From Flavobacterium psychrophilum (lineage in GTDB: Bacteria; Bacteroidota; Bacteroidia; Flavobacteriales; Flavobacteriaceae): DNA of 64,000 nucleotides. The stretch is from NCBI GenBank assembly GCA_001708385.1, contig CP012388.1:3162001-3226000 (forward strand), given 5' to 3'. Positions 51,189 through 59,112 of the stretch are shown here, in pieces. The notes beneath the pieces were generated by a model. It had not been told where the DNA came from. It did not search any database and worked only from the letters and a program-made list of their open reading frames with translations. Each line of letters opens with the position of its first letter. The first letter of the stretch is position 1. Position numbers and translations under genes: made by a program.

Positions 51189-52136
51189 ATGATAAAACGT
51201 GCCTTCCATAAAATAATAATTGCCTTTTGTTTTCTAACTCTCTTATCCTGCGGTAAGGATAAAGAAAAAGAAACGCAACTGAATACTATTGAAACTCCCG
51301 AAAAGGAAAACGGTGAAGTTGAACTGTATGATTTTTCTAAATTCGAAATCGGGAAGGCTTCACTTGGTCCGGTAAAAGTTGGAATGACCATGAAAAAGGC
51401 AGAAGAGTATCTTTCTGACTTTACAAAACAGGAAGCCGAAGCTTACGATTTTGGTTTTGACGGCGGCGGTAAATCCTATATCTACAATTATAAAGGAAAA
51501 CCGGTTTTAGCCTTAGTACCTTACAGGGAAAGCGATAGTATACTTGCAATCGTGGCTATTGATAAGAACTTAAGAACAACTAAGGGGCTTCATCCCGGAA
51601 TGACAGCAGCAGCACTTTTGCCACTATATCCTAACGTAAAATTCCACCTGAACCATATGATGGAATGGGAAGAGGTGTTTGATGATGTAAACGGCTGGAC
51701 AATTGTTTTTTCTACGGATGATAAAAACAGGGTAGGTGAGTATAAAGATATGAATACGCCATCGTTACCTAAAAAACTAGAGGTGCCGGGCAACTGGATT
51801 ACCATTGAAAAACCCGTTGTAAAAAACGATTGCACATTATTGCGCGACGGCGTTTTTAAATATACAGATGCAGATGGCCAGGACGTAACGGTAAAAATAA
51901 ATGGAGAATCGTGGACTGAAGAACATAAAGGCGGAAAATATGTAACACTTGGCAAATTAAAATGGAAAGGCAAATGCCAGTACGAAAATATGCTGGTTAT
52001 GTCATCACTGCCCGGATTTAAACTTCCGCCCGGTACGGTGATGAACGTCACCATAGACCAGGTTAAAGGCTTCGATATTTACTTTACTGCAACTGCCGAA
52101 GGAAAAAGCTACCACGGGAAACTGACTAAGATGTAA
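51189..52136 (+). CDS. Lipoprotein, hypothetical
   Basis: This 315-residue lipoprotein has lipobox LLSC (cysteine 21) and a polar linker. A globular part (about 45-200) begins FEIGKASLGPVKVGMTMKKAEEYL, which resembles SmpA/OmlA-like or PepSY-type substrate-binding folds only loosely. A beta-rich C-terminal half (about 205-315) contains GKYVTLGKLKWKGKC. Two cysteines (near 220 and 270) might form a disulfide. No family is recognised. Confidence 0.68.
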   Translation: MIKRAFHKIIIAFCFLTLLSCGKDKEKETQLNTIETPEKENGEVELYDFSKFEIGKASLGPVKVGMTMKKAEEYLSDFTKQEAEAYDFGFDGGGKSYIYNYKGKPVLALVPYRESDSILAIVAIDKNLRTTKGLHPGMTAAALLPLYPNVKFHLNHMMEWEEVFDDVNGWTIVFSTDDKNRVGEYKDMNTPSLPKKLEVPGNWITIEKPVVKNDCTLLRDGVFKYTDADGQDVTVKINGESWTEEHKGGKYVTLGKLKWKGKCQYENMLVMSSLPGFKLPPGTVMNVTIDQVKGFDIYFTATAEGKSYHGKLTKM

Positions 52137-52150
52137 TTTGGTTTTTTTTT

Positions 52151-52214
52151 AATTTGGTTATTTGTTTACCGGTGCAGCTCAACTTCAAATAGCCAAATAA
52201 CCGTATTACCAAAT
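52151..52214. repeat. GGTTATTTG repeat block, left of the YkuD gene
   Basis: AATTTGGTTATTTG at 52151-52164 is followed at 52194-52214 by its near-inverse CAAATAACC-GTATTACCAAAT. The same words recur on the other side of the YkuD gene at 52878-52974. Confidence 0.55.
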
Positions 52215-52271
52215 CACGCATACTAAATCAAATAGTTTTATAGTTATAGGTATATACCTACACTAAACTAT

Positions 52272-52874
52272 ATGATGCGTCCCTTACTTTTGTTACTGCT
52301 CGGCTTTATGAGCTGCATGTCATCTTCCGAAAATGAAGCTGGCGAAATAGCCAAAGATTATTCTTCCAGACACACCGAAGCTGCGGCTTTCTGCAAAAAG
52401 AATAACTACTGTGAAGACTATTATTTTCTCATAGACCTTAGCCTGCATTCCGGTAAAAAGCGTTTTTACGTATACGACCTAAAACAACATAAAGTTATAG
52501 ATAGTAATCTTGTAACGCATGGCTCATGCGATAAGCTTGATGATAACGAAACCAAATACGAAAAAGCGAAACTCAGCAATAAGAATAACAGCCATTGCTC
52601 ATCGGCAGGAAAATATAAAGTTGGCAAACGCGATTACAGTACCTGGGGTATTAACGTAAAATACTGGCTCGACGGCCTTGAAGCATCCAACAGCAATGCA
52701 AAGCAGCGGGTTGTAGTGCTACATTCCTGGGATGCTGTTTCCAACACCGAAATTTACCCGCGCTATTCACCCTTGAGCTGGGGCTGCCCGGCTGTCTCTA
52801 ACTTTTTTATGACAAAACTTGACAACAGGTTACAAAAAACAGAAAAGCCTGTTTTGCTGTGGATAGTGGAATAG
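52272..52874 (+). CDS. Murein L,D-transpeptidase catalytic domain protein (YkuD_2)
   Basis: This 200-residue lipoprotein has lipobox GFMSC (cysteine 15). The catalytic domain has THGSCDK, SSAGKYKVG, GLEASNSNAKQRVVVLH (H151) and the catalytic cysteine motif SWGCPAVS (C172). The YkuD_2 family is found in Bacteroidota and related phyla and probably cross-links or attaches to peptidoglycan. The lipid anchor places it at the inner face of the outer membrane or outer face of the inner membrane. The gene is framed by GGTTATTTG repeats. Confidence 0.87.
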   Translation: MMRPLLLLLLGFMSCMSSSENEAGEIAKDYSSRHTEAAAFCKKNNYCEDYYFLIDLSLHSGKKRFYVYDLKQHKVIDSNLVTHGSCDKLDDNETKYEKAKLSNKNNSHCSSAGKYKVGKRDYSTWGINVKYWLDGLEASNSNAKQRVVVLHSWDAVSNTEIYPRYSPLSWGCPAVSNFFMTKLDNRLQKTEKPVLLWIVE

Positions 52875-52877
52875 ATT

Positions 52878-52974
52878 CGGTTATTTGTGGATTTGGTTAT
52901 TTGGAGCTTCACACAATGGTTTACTAGTGACTTCATTTTATGAGTAAGTCAAATAACCAAATCTCTAAATTACC
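52878..52974. repeat. GGTTATTTG repeat block, right of the YkuD gene
   Basis: Two direct GGTTATTTG copies (from 52878 and 52893) are followed at 52950-52974 by the inverse CAAATAACCAAAT and AAATTACC. It matches the block left of the YkuD gene in words and orientation, so together they flank a roughly 730-bp segment. Confidence 0.55.
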
Positions 52975-53461
52975 TGTGTTGCTTAGCTTCTTCAATTAAA
53001 TCATTCAGGTGTATTCGCAGCGCCCTTACCGAAATACTTATCTCCCAAAAGGACACACCTAAAGAAGCCAGTAATAAAAACAGGCTTAGTCCGAAAATAT
53101 AAGTGCCCCAATCCTGGACGCCTGCAAAAAGCAGTGTCATAGCAAATACAGAAAAAAATAAACTTAGTACACCATACATCTGCATATGGCGGATGAGCGT
53201 AAGCCTTTTGTTGAGGTTTGCAATTTCAAGTAATATACTTTTGGTCTGGTTCGCTTCATAGTTGGCTTTGAGTCCGCGTACTATGGTTGCGATAGTAAGA
53301 AAGCGGTTGGTATACGCTAATAATATAAGTGATGTTGCCGAGAACAAAAGTGCAGGGGTTTCTATGTTGAGGTTCATGCTGAATAGTGTTGTTTGGATAA
53401 AGCTAAGGTATAAAACTAGCGACGTAATTATTGTAAGGGGACGGTCATAATTAATAGTCAT
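52970..53461 (-). CDS. DUF2721 membrane protein
   Basis: This 163-residue protein has three predicted transmembrane helices (about 10-28, 36-54, 95-140 as a longer hydrophobic region). ETPALLFSATSLILLAYTNRF and LNKRLTLIRHMQMYGVLSLF mark the DUF2721 family through their cores TPALLFSATSLILLAYTNRF and RLTLIRHMQMYG. Function unknown. It is divergent from the PPOX-family gene. Confidence 0.8.
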   Translation of the reverse strand: MTINYDRPLTIITSLVLYLSFIQTTLFSMNLNIETPALLFSATSLILLAYTNRFLTIATIVRGLKANYEANQTKSILLEIANLNKRLTLIRHMQMYGVLSLFFSVFAMTLLFAGVQDWGTYIFGLSLFLLLASLGVSFWEISISVRALRIHLNDLIEEAKQHR

Positions 53462-53542
53462 TATAACTCTTTAGTATTCCCCTAACAAGTGTCTAAGGGT
53501 AATTGGTTTAATTTTAAAGATATAACAATAAACAATTACGCT

Positions 53543-54079
53543 ATGGACTCTATCAACAAACAACAAAAAGAAGACAATTTCAAGAACCTAATAGGTCAGG
53601 AAGCACTCGATAAAATTAAAGATCTTGCTGGTAAAGCCGGAGGATGCTTTTTTTGTACCAAAATACAAACCGGGCAGCCTTTCCAGACACGACCTATGGC
53701 TCCGGAAAAAATTGACGACGATGGTAACTTCTGGTTTTTAAGTGCTAACGATTCGCATAAAAATGCAGAGATCGAAGCTGACCCTTCGGTACAGTTATTA
53801 TTCCAGGGATCTTCATATTCTGATTTCTTAACCATTTACGGAAAAGCAACGATCAGTACCGATAAGCAAAAGATCGATGAACTTTGGGACGCCCAGATGA
53901 AAACCTGGTTTACTGAAGGTAAAGATGACCCAAGAATTACAGTTATTAAAGTAACACCGACCGAAGGCTATTACTGGGATGTAAAAACCAATATGGCGGT
54001 AGCTATGGTAAAAAGACTTTACGGGGCAGCAGTAGGCGAAACCTACGACGACTCTATAGAAGGAAATATAAAACCTTAA
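53543..54079 (+). CDS. Pyridoxamine 5'-phosphate oxidase family protein (general stress 26-like)
   Basis: This 178-residue split-barrel flavin-binding protein contains GGCFFCTKIQTGQPFQTRPM and GNFWFLSANDSHKNAEIEADP, seen through cores CFFCTKI and FWFLSANDSHK. It ends in GYYWDVKTNMAVAMVKRL. It belongs to the general-stress-protein-26/YdaG-like group, which binds FMN or F420 and is linked to stress. The ATG at 53543 is preferred; the GTG at 53489 would add 18 residues that look unlike the family. Confidence 0.85.
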   Translation: MDSINKQQKEDNFKNLIGQEALDKIKDLAGKAGGCFFCTKIQTGQPFQTRPMAPEKIDDDGNFWFLSANDSHKNAEIEADPSVQLLFQGSSYSDFLTIYGKATISTDKQKIDELWDAQMKTWFTEGKDDPRITVIKVTPTEGYYWDVKTNMAVAMVKRLYGAAVGETYDDSIEGNIKP

Positions 54080-54100
54080 ATTAAGTGTTTAGTGAATGAG

Positions 54101-54126
54101 AAGCCATCCGTAAGGGGTGGCTTTTT
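54101..54126 (+). terminator. Terminator after the PPOX-family gene
   Basis: AAGCCATCC pairs with GGGTGGCTT (one G-U pair), followed by a T-run. The Fic gene ends at the same place on the other strand. Confidence 0.7.
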
Positions 54127-54905
54127 TATTGTAGCGATGATGGCAGCATTTTTAAGAAGGGTAATGCCTGCGAATAATCAAGCTCATCGTATTCCAATCC
54201 TAAAGCCCTAATGTTAGTATAGTATGTTTGATGCTGGTCGTAATACTGCTTCTCAGATTCTATAAACCAGGCTTTTTCGCCAAGTTTTTCGGACAGAAAC
54301 CACTTTTCAAGTAAGCGTGCTGTACGGCCATTACCGTCATTAAGCGGATGGATCTTTACAAAAACCAAATGAAGCATGGCAGCATAAAAGAAAATTTGCT
54401 CGAAATCGATTTCTGATTTTAGGAGATAGTTCAGATCCTGATAAAATTTATCCGTTTCAGGGGTAACTTTTTCAGGGGAGGCGGCAACATATTCTATACG
54501 CCCATCGTTGGTCATTACAAACATATTTCCTTTTCTGAACTGACCCTGTTCTGAAGGATGTAATATGTTTTTTGTAAGCAACCTGTGTGCCTCCATTAAT
54601 GTATCTGCTGATAAGTTGTTGCTCTTTGCAAACTCATACGCATTATAAAGGTCATCGATTTTTTGGGTGTAATCGGGCTGGTAGTTTACCCCGAACCTTT
54701 TATGTTTTATAAAGGAATCTAACTCTATGCTTTCTCCCTCTATTTTTGATGAAAATACCGCAGATACCGAAGTGTAAAAACTAAAGTTGTCTATACTAAG
54801 CTCGCTGTCACGAAGCGCTTCAAAATTACTTTTAAGGTTATTATTAAAAGTAGTCTTGTATTCTTCTAGTAACTGTAAAGGGATTATTTTCAGCGGTAGG
54901 CTCAT
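54126..54905 (-). CDS. Fic family protein, with inhibitory helix
   Basis: This 259-residue protein has the Fic core motif HPLNDGNGRTAR (H186 to R197), which agrees with the HxFx(D/E)GNGRxxR consensus except for Leu in place of Phe. The N-terminal helix carries SSKIEG (S52 to G57), matching the (S/T)xxxE(G/N) inhibitory motif, with the glutamate expected to block ATP placement. Fic enzymes usually transfer AMP to target hydroxyls. The ATG at 54905 gives the natural start. It is a single gene with no separate antitoxin. Confidence 0.87.
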   Translation of the reverse strand: MSLPLKIIPLQLLEEYKTTFNNNLKSNFEALRDSELSIDNFSFYTSVSAVFSSKIEGESIELDSFIKHKRFGVNYQPDYTQKIDDLYNAYEFAKSNNLSADTLMEAHRLLTKNILHPSEQGQFRKGNMFVMTNDGRIEYVAASPEKVTPETDKFYQDLNYLLKSEIDFEQIFFYAAMLHLVFVKIHPLNDGNGRTARLLEKWFLSEKLGEKAWFIESEKQYYDQHQTYYTNIRALGLEYDELDYSQALPFLKMLPSSLQ

Positions 54906-54945
54906 AGTATTCAATGTGAATCAAAGATATAAAGATAAAACAAAA

Positions 54946-54969
54946 AACCTGCAACTCTCGTTGCAGGTT
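54946..54969 (-). terminator. Terminator after htpG
   Basis: A perfect 9-bp stem AACCTGCAA/TTGCAGGTT with a 6-nt loop is followed on the minus strand by six T residues. Confidence 0.8.
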
Positions 54970-54997
54970 CTCAATACTAATATATGTTATCTCAATA

Positions 54998-56884
54998 CTA
55001 TTTTATAAGATCAAAGCTACGCTTTACAAAAGCAGTAAGCTCTTCGCCTTTAAGCAGGTTTTGCGATAGTTTAGCAAGGTCTAATGCCTGTTTAACTAAA
55101 GCTTCCTGATGTATTTTGTCAGTACTGTTTAGTATGGCCGAAGACAGTTCGTGGTTACTATTTACTACAAGATTGTACATATCCGGGAAGTTACCCATAC
55201 CAAACATTCCGCCACCGCCGCTTGCGCTCATTTCTTTCATACGGCGCATGAACTCCGGTTGAGTGATCATAAACGGAGAAGCGTTGCTATCCATAGCTTC
55301 TAACTGTACAGAGTAACCCGATTTCGGGATAAACTCTTCAATAGAAGTTTTAAGTTTAGTTTGCTCTTCTTCGCTTAATTTAGAGATCTGCTCTTCATCC
55401 TTTCTGATGATTTTATCAATATGGTCAGCATCTACACGTGCAAACGTAACATTTTCGTTGTCAGCTTCCAGTTTCTGTATAAGGTGCGATACGATAGGAG
55501 AGTCAAGAAGTAAAACTTGGTAACCTTTATCCTGTGCTGCTGCGATGTAACTGTGCTGTGCATCTTTGTTAGAAGCATAAAGCACTACAAGTTTGCCATC
55601 TTTATCAGTTTGTGTAGCAGCCAGTTTTTCTTTCAGTTCTTCTAATGTGAAGAATTTACCATCTACAGTAGGGTATAGTACGAACGATCCTGCTTTCTCG
55701 TAGAATTTAGGCTCGCTAAGCATACCGTACTCAAGAACGATTTTGATATCATTCCATTTTTGTTCAAAATCTTCACGGTTTTCAGTGAATAGCGATTTAA
55801 GTTTATCGGCAACCTTACGGGTAATATAGTTAGATATTTTCTTAACTGCACCATCTGCCTGTAGGTACGAACGCGATACATTAAGCGGAATATCCGGAGA
55901 ATCGATCACACCGCGAAGCATGGTAAGGAATTCAGGAACGATACCTTCTACGTTGTCGGTTACAAATACTTGGTTTTGGTATAGCTGTATTTTATCTTTC
56001 TGAACTTGTAGGTCTGCCCCAAGTTTCGGGAAGTATAGTATACCTGTCAGGTTAAATGGATAATCTACATTAAGGTGAATGTTGAAAAGCGGCTCCTCAA
56101 ATTGTGTAGGGTACAACTCGTGGTAAAACGTTTTGTAGTCCTCTTCATTAAGGTCTGCCGGTTGTTTTGTCCAAGCCGGGTTAGGGTTGTTAATGATGTT
56201 GTCAACTTCAACTGTTTCGTTAACATAATCTTCAGGAGCATCTTCCGGTTTAGGAAGTGTTTCTGTACGGGTACCAAATTTAATAGGCACCGGCATAAAT
56301 TTGTTATACTTTCTTAGCAGTTCGCCAATTTTACTTTCCTCAAGAAAATCAAGCGAGTCTTCTGCAATATGAAGGATGATCTCAGAACCCCTGTCAGTTT
56401 TGTCAGCAGGTTCAAGGCTAAATTCAGGGCTGCCGTCACATATCCATCTAACGGCAGGCTCATCTTTAAACGATTTTGTAACGATCTCTACTTTTTCTGC
56501 AACCATAAAGGCAGAATAGAATCCAAGACCAAAGTGACCGATGATGCCTGAATCTTTAGCAGAGTCTTTATATTTTTCAAGGAACTCTTCAGCGCCCGAG
56601 AAAGCTACCTGGTTGATGTATTTTTCAACCTCTTCGCCCGTCATACCAATACCCTGGTCGATGATGTGCAGTTTTTTGCCTTCTTTGTCAATTTTTACTT
56701 CGATTACCGGATTGCCGTATTCAACCTTGGCTTCACCTATATTAGTAAGGTGTTTTAGCTTAAGTGTGGCATCGGTGGCGTTTGAAACCAATTCACGTAA
56801 AAAAATCTCGTGATCGCTGTATAAGAATTTCTTGATTAAGGGAAATATGTTTTCTACCGAAACATTAATTTTTCCTGTTGTCAT
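54998..56884 (-). CDS. htpG: Molecular chaperone HtpG (bacterial Hsp90)
   Basis: This 628-residue protein has the N-terminal ATPase domain (GHKL fold) with ELVSNATDA, DQGIGM and GHFGLGFYSAFMVA. A middle domain contains GVIDSPDIPLNVSRSYLQAD, seen as SPDIPLNVSRSYLQ, and a dimerisation domain follows near the end. The ATG at 56884 gives the usual MTTGKINVSVENIF opening; a longer frame to 56944 adds 20 residues with no similarity to the family. It is a stress chaperone and single gene. A Gly-rich GGGGMFGMG segment near residue 565 is a feature of the Bacteroidota form. Confidence 0.95.
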   Translation of the reverse strand: MTTGKINVSVENIFPLIKKFLYSDHEIFLRELVSNATDATLKLKHLTNIGEAKVEYGNPVIEVKIDKEGKKLHIIDQGIGMTGEEVEKYINQVAFSGAEEFLEKYKDSAKDSGIIGHFGLGFYSAFMVAEKVEIVTKSFKDEPAVRWICDGSPEFSLEPADKTDRGSEIILHIAEDSLDFLEESKIGELLRKYNKFMPVPIKFGTRTETLPKPEDAPEDYVNETVEVDNIINNPNPAWTKQPADLNEEDYKTFYHELYPTQFEEPLFNIHLNVDYPFNLTGILYFPKLGADLQVQKDKIQLYQNQVFVTDNVEGIVPEFLTMLRGVIDSPDIPLNVSRSYLQADGAVKKISNYITRKVADKLKSLFTENREDFEQKWNDIKIVLEYGMLSEPKFYEKAGSFVLYPTVDGKFFTLEELKEKLAATQTDKDGKLVVLYASNKDAQHSYIAAAQDKGYQVLLLDSPIVSHLIQKLEADNENVTFARVDADHIDKIIRKDEEQISKLSEEEQTKLKTSIEEFIPKSGYSVQLEAMDSNASPFMITQPEFMRRMKEMSASGGGGMFGMGNFPDMYNLVVNSNHELSSAILNSTDKIHQEALVKQALDLAKLSQNLLKGEELTAFVKRSFDLIK

Positions 56885-57258
56885 AGTTATAAGTGTTTTA
56901 AATATGAAATTAGTTTGATTTGAAGCAGTCAAATAGGATACCAATTGTTATTTGATGACAAATTGACATTTCTAAGTCAGTTGTTTTTATTGACGAATTG
57001 CGATTCATAAGGCGTTAATTGTTAAAAAAAAGGTGCTTTAAGAAAAGATTAATATGGCATAATGAAGAAAAATAATGTAGCCAAAATCGCTTTAATATCA
57101 GCTACTATAGTGTTTTTTAATTACATACATATTACAAATTATTAAAATAATTCCTATTAAAAAAACGGTGCAGATGTTGTAAAGTAGGGTAGTAATTCAC
57201 TAATTTTATACTACAAAAATATAGCGGATTTAAACCCTTAAAAACCTAATTAACGACT
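56885..57258. other. Intergenic region of 374 bp between htpG and the lipocalin gene
   Basis: It holds the htpG promoter side (minus strand) and the promoter of the lipocalin gene (TTG at 57177-57179, N21, TAATTTTA at 57201-57208). One possible 27-codon ORF lies at 57062-57145. The rest is AT-rich without hairpins or repeats that I can see. Confidence 0.5.
57062..57145 (+). CDS. Possible small membrane peptide (27 aa)
   Basis: The frame runs from ATG to TAA and reads MKKNNVAKIALISATIVFFN followed by YIHITNY. It has a basic start and one hydrophobic segment, like a small membrane peptide or a signal-peptide-like leader. There is no visible promoter box and no Shine-Dalgarno site. Chance ORFs of this length are common, so the support is only the amino acid pattern. 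Confidence 0.3.
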   Translation: MKKNNVAKIALISATIVFFNYIHITNY

Positions 57259-57711
57259 ATGAAAAAATTTCTTATTTTAAGCATGTTTGTACTCGCTTTG
57301 GCATCATGCGGATCAATCGACCACAAATCGCAAGTGGGCATTAAAGGTAACTGGAGCATAACAAATGTAAGCTACCCAAATTCTGATTATATCAAAGTGA
57401 CTTCTTTTGATGTGGCAGACTCTAAATGTTTTGTAGGCAGTTCTTGGAACTTTGTTTCAAACAACAATAAAGGTACAATGAGCCTTAGCGGTGGTAACGG
57501 ATGTCCTTCATTCAGCAGCCCTATTGTATGGACAGTAACTAAAGCCGGAGATTTTACACTTAAAATCACAGAAGGCGAAAAAGCTAAAAGAGTAACGTCA
57601 GGTTATTTCCTTAAAGTGAGAAACCAAAGCGAAAACTCTTTCGAACTTGTAGATAATGTAACTGTAGGTGGTAAAACCGTTGAGGTTGTTTACCAATTCG
57701 CTAAAATGTAA
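57259..57711 (+). CDS. Lipocalin-like lipoprotein
   Basis: This 150-residue lipoprotein has lipobox LASC (cysteine 17). A lipocalin-type beta-barrel opens with IKGNWSITNVSYP and ends VVYQFAKM. Members in flavobacteria are small periplasmic-facing lipoproteins, possibly binding hydrophobic ligands or acting at the outer membrane. It is 32 bp before an OmpA-family gene on the same strand and probably co-transcribed. Confidence 0.82.
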   Translation: MKKFLILSMFVLALASCGSIDHKSQVGIKGNWSITNVSYPNSDYIKVTSFDVADSKCFVGSSWNFVSNNNKGTMSLSGGNGCPSFSSPIVWTVTKAGDFTLKITEGEKAKRVTSGYFLKVRNQSENSFELVDNVTVGGKTVEVVYQFAKM

Positions 57712-57743
57712 TCCCAATAAATAAACATAAAATTAATCTGATC

Positions 57744-58439
57744 ATGAAAAAGACAAAAATCTATATGCTTGCTATTGCATTTGCTGCAAGTATAGGCCTA
57801 TCATCTTGCGAGGCTGTAAAAAATACAAATAATACACAAAGAGGTGTTGCTATCGGAGCTGCTTCGGGAGCTGTTCTTGGTGGTGTACTTGGTAACAATG
57901 TAGGTAAAGGCGGTAACACTGCACTTGGCGCTATCATCGGTGGTGTTGTAGGTGGAGCTGCCGGTGGACTTATTGGAAACAAAATGGACAAACAAGCTCA
58001 GAAAATCGACCAGGCTCTTCCGGGTGCTGAAGTTGAAAGAGTTGGAGAAGGTATCAAAATTACACTTGGTGAAAACTCTGTGAACTTTGACCTTGGTAAA
58101 TCTACACTTACTACTCAGGCTAAAACTAACCTTGATAAATTAGTACCTGTATTTAATGAATACCCTGATACAGATATCCAGATTGTAGGTCATACAGATA
58201 GTTCTGGTGGTGCAGACCTTAATCAGAAACTTTCTGAACAAAGAGCTGCGTCTGTTAAAACATATCTTTCAGGAAAAGGTATCAAATCAGGCAGGATTGT
58301 AACTACAGGTCGTGGACCGGCAGAACCAATTGCTGATAACTCAACTAAAGATGGTATGGCTAAAAACCGTCGTGTAGAGTTTGCTATTACTGCAAATGAG
58401 AAAATGGTTCAGGATGCTCAAAAAGAAGCTAAACAATAA
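57744..58439 (+). CDS. OmpA family lipoprotein with glycine zipper
   Basis: This 231-residue lipoprotein has lipobox LSSC (cysteine 22). A glycine-zipper segment (about 35-85, GAASGAVLGGVLGNN and GGVVGGAAGGLIGN) could insert in or along a membrane. The OmpA peptidoglycan-binding domain (about 105-225) carries VNFDLGKSTL, IVGHTDSSGGADLNQKLSEQRA (core GHTDSSG) and KNRRVEFAI with the conserved arginine pair. It probably links the outer membrane to peptidoglycan. A clear terminator follows. Confidence 0.9.
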   Translation: MKKTKIYMLAIAFAASIGLSSCEAVKNTNNTQRGVAIGAASGAVLGGVLGNNVGKGGNTALGAIIGGVVGGAAGGLIGNKMDKQAQKIDQALPGAEVERVGEGIKITLGENSVNFDLGKSTLTTQAKTNLDKLVPVFNEYPDTDIQIVGHTDSSGGADLNQKLSEQRAASVKTYLSGKGIKSGRIVTTGRGPAEPIADNSTKDGMAKNRRVEFAITANEKMVQDAQKEAKQ

Positions 58440-58463
58440 TTATTGTTTCTGATACATATAAAG

Positions 58464-58489
58464 AAAGCTCCCAACCGGGAGCTTTTTTT
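58464..58489 (+). terminator. Terminator after the OmpA-family gene
   Basis: AAAGCTCCC-AACC-GGGAGCTTT has a perfect 9-bp stem followed by T residues. Confidence 0.85.
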
Positions 58490-58503
58490 ACGTTTTAAAA
58501 TTA

Positions 58504-58538
58504 TTTGTCACATAATTGTGACAATTTTACTATATTTG
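58504..58538 (+). promoter_or_regulatory. TetR-type promoter with palindromic operator
   Basis: A -33 TTTG (58504-58507) overlaps a perfect inverted repeat TTGTCACA-N4-TGTGACAA (58505-58524), and the -7 box TATATTTG (58531-58538) follows. The ATG of the TetR gene is four bases after the box. The operator lies between the two promoter elements, the usual place for self-repression by a TetR protein. Confidence 0.6.
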
Positions 58539-58542
58539 CGAC

Positions 58543-59103
58543 ATGGAAGTTACAAAGGAAAAAATCATGAAGGCAGCTATACAGCTGTTATCTGCAAGTA
58601 CTGTTTTTACTCTAGATGAAGTGGCACAAAAAGCGGGAATAAGCAGGAGAACTTTACATAGGTATTTCGAAGGGCGTGAAGAACTTATTGATCAATGTAA
58701 AAGTCAGATACTGCGTAGCTGTAATGAGGCGATGACCAAAGCGTATAACTCATCTAATGATCAGGTACAACAACTGGAACGTATGCTTTATGCGGCTATT
58801 GATACAGGAGTAAAGTCTGCCTTTATGAAAAAGATATACGAGGCTACCACATATTCGGAAGCCCAGGCCGGAGGCGAATTTACTGGAGGCGATGTAAAAT
58901 CGAAATGGTTTAAGCTTATACTATCCTTACAGGAAGAGGGAAAGATAAACAGGCAGTTAACTACAGCTTGGATATTTAACCTTTTTGGTGGAATTATAGA
59001 CACGGCAATTCTTGCTGTCGATGCGGGAGATGTTGCCAAAAATGATGTAAAGGGCTTTGCCTGGTTTTCTTTTGCTAATGGCATAGGTTTGCAAAATTCT
59101 TAA
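58543..59103 (+). CDS. TetR/AcrR family transcriptional regulator
   Basis: This 186-residue protein has a canonical N-terminal TetR helix-turn-helix (FTLDEVAQKAGISRRTLHRYF, core EVAQKAGISRRTLHRYF, about 22-42) and a helical ligand domain. The promoter carries a perfect palindrome, so autorepression is likely. It is 9 bp before the epoxide-hydrolase-like gene and probably also controls it. The start codon immediately follows the -7 box, which suggests a leaderless transcript. Confidence 0.9.
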   Translation: MEVTKEKIMKAAIQLLSASTVFTLDEVAQKAGISRRTLHRYFEGREELIDQCKSQILRSCNEAMTKAYNSSNDQVQQLERMLYAAIDTGVKSAFMKKIYEATTYSEAQAGGEFTGGDVKSKWFKLILSLQEEGKINRQLTTAWIFNLFGGIIDTAILAVDAGDVAKNDVKGFAWFSFANGIGLQNS

Positions 59104-59112
59104 TATAATTAT

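Noticed and set aside
57801..57995. Minus-strand ORFs opposite the glycine-zipper part of the OmpA-family gene
   Set aside because: They mirror the Gly/Ala-rich coding sequence and are proline- or serine/threonine-rich shadows without a start signal.
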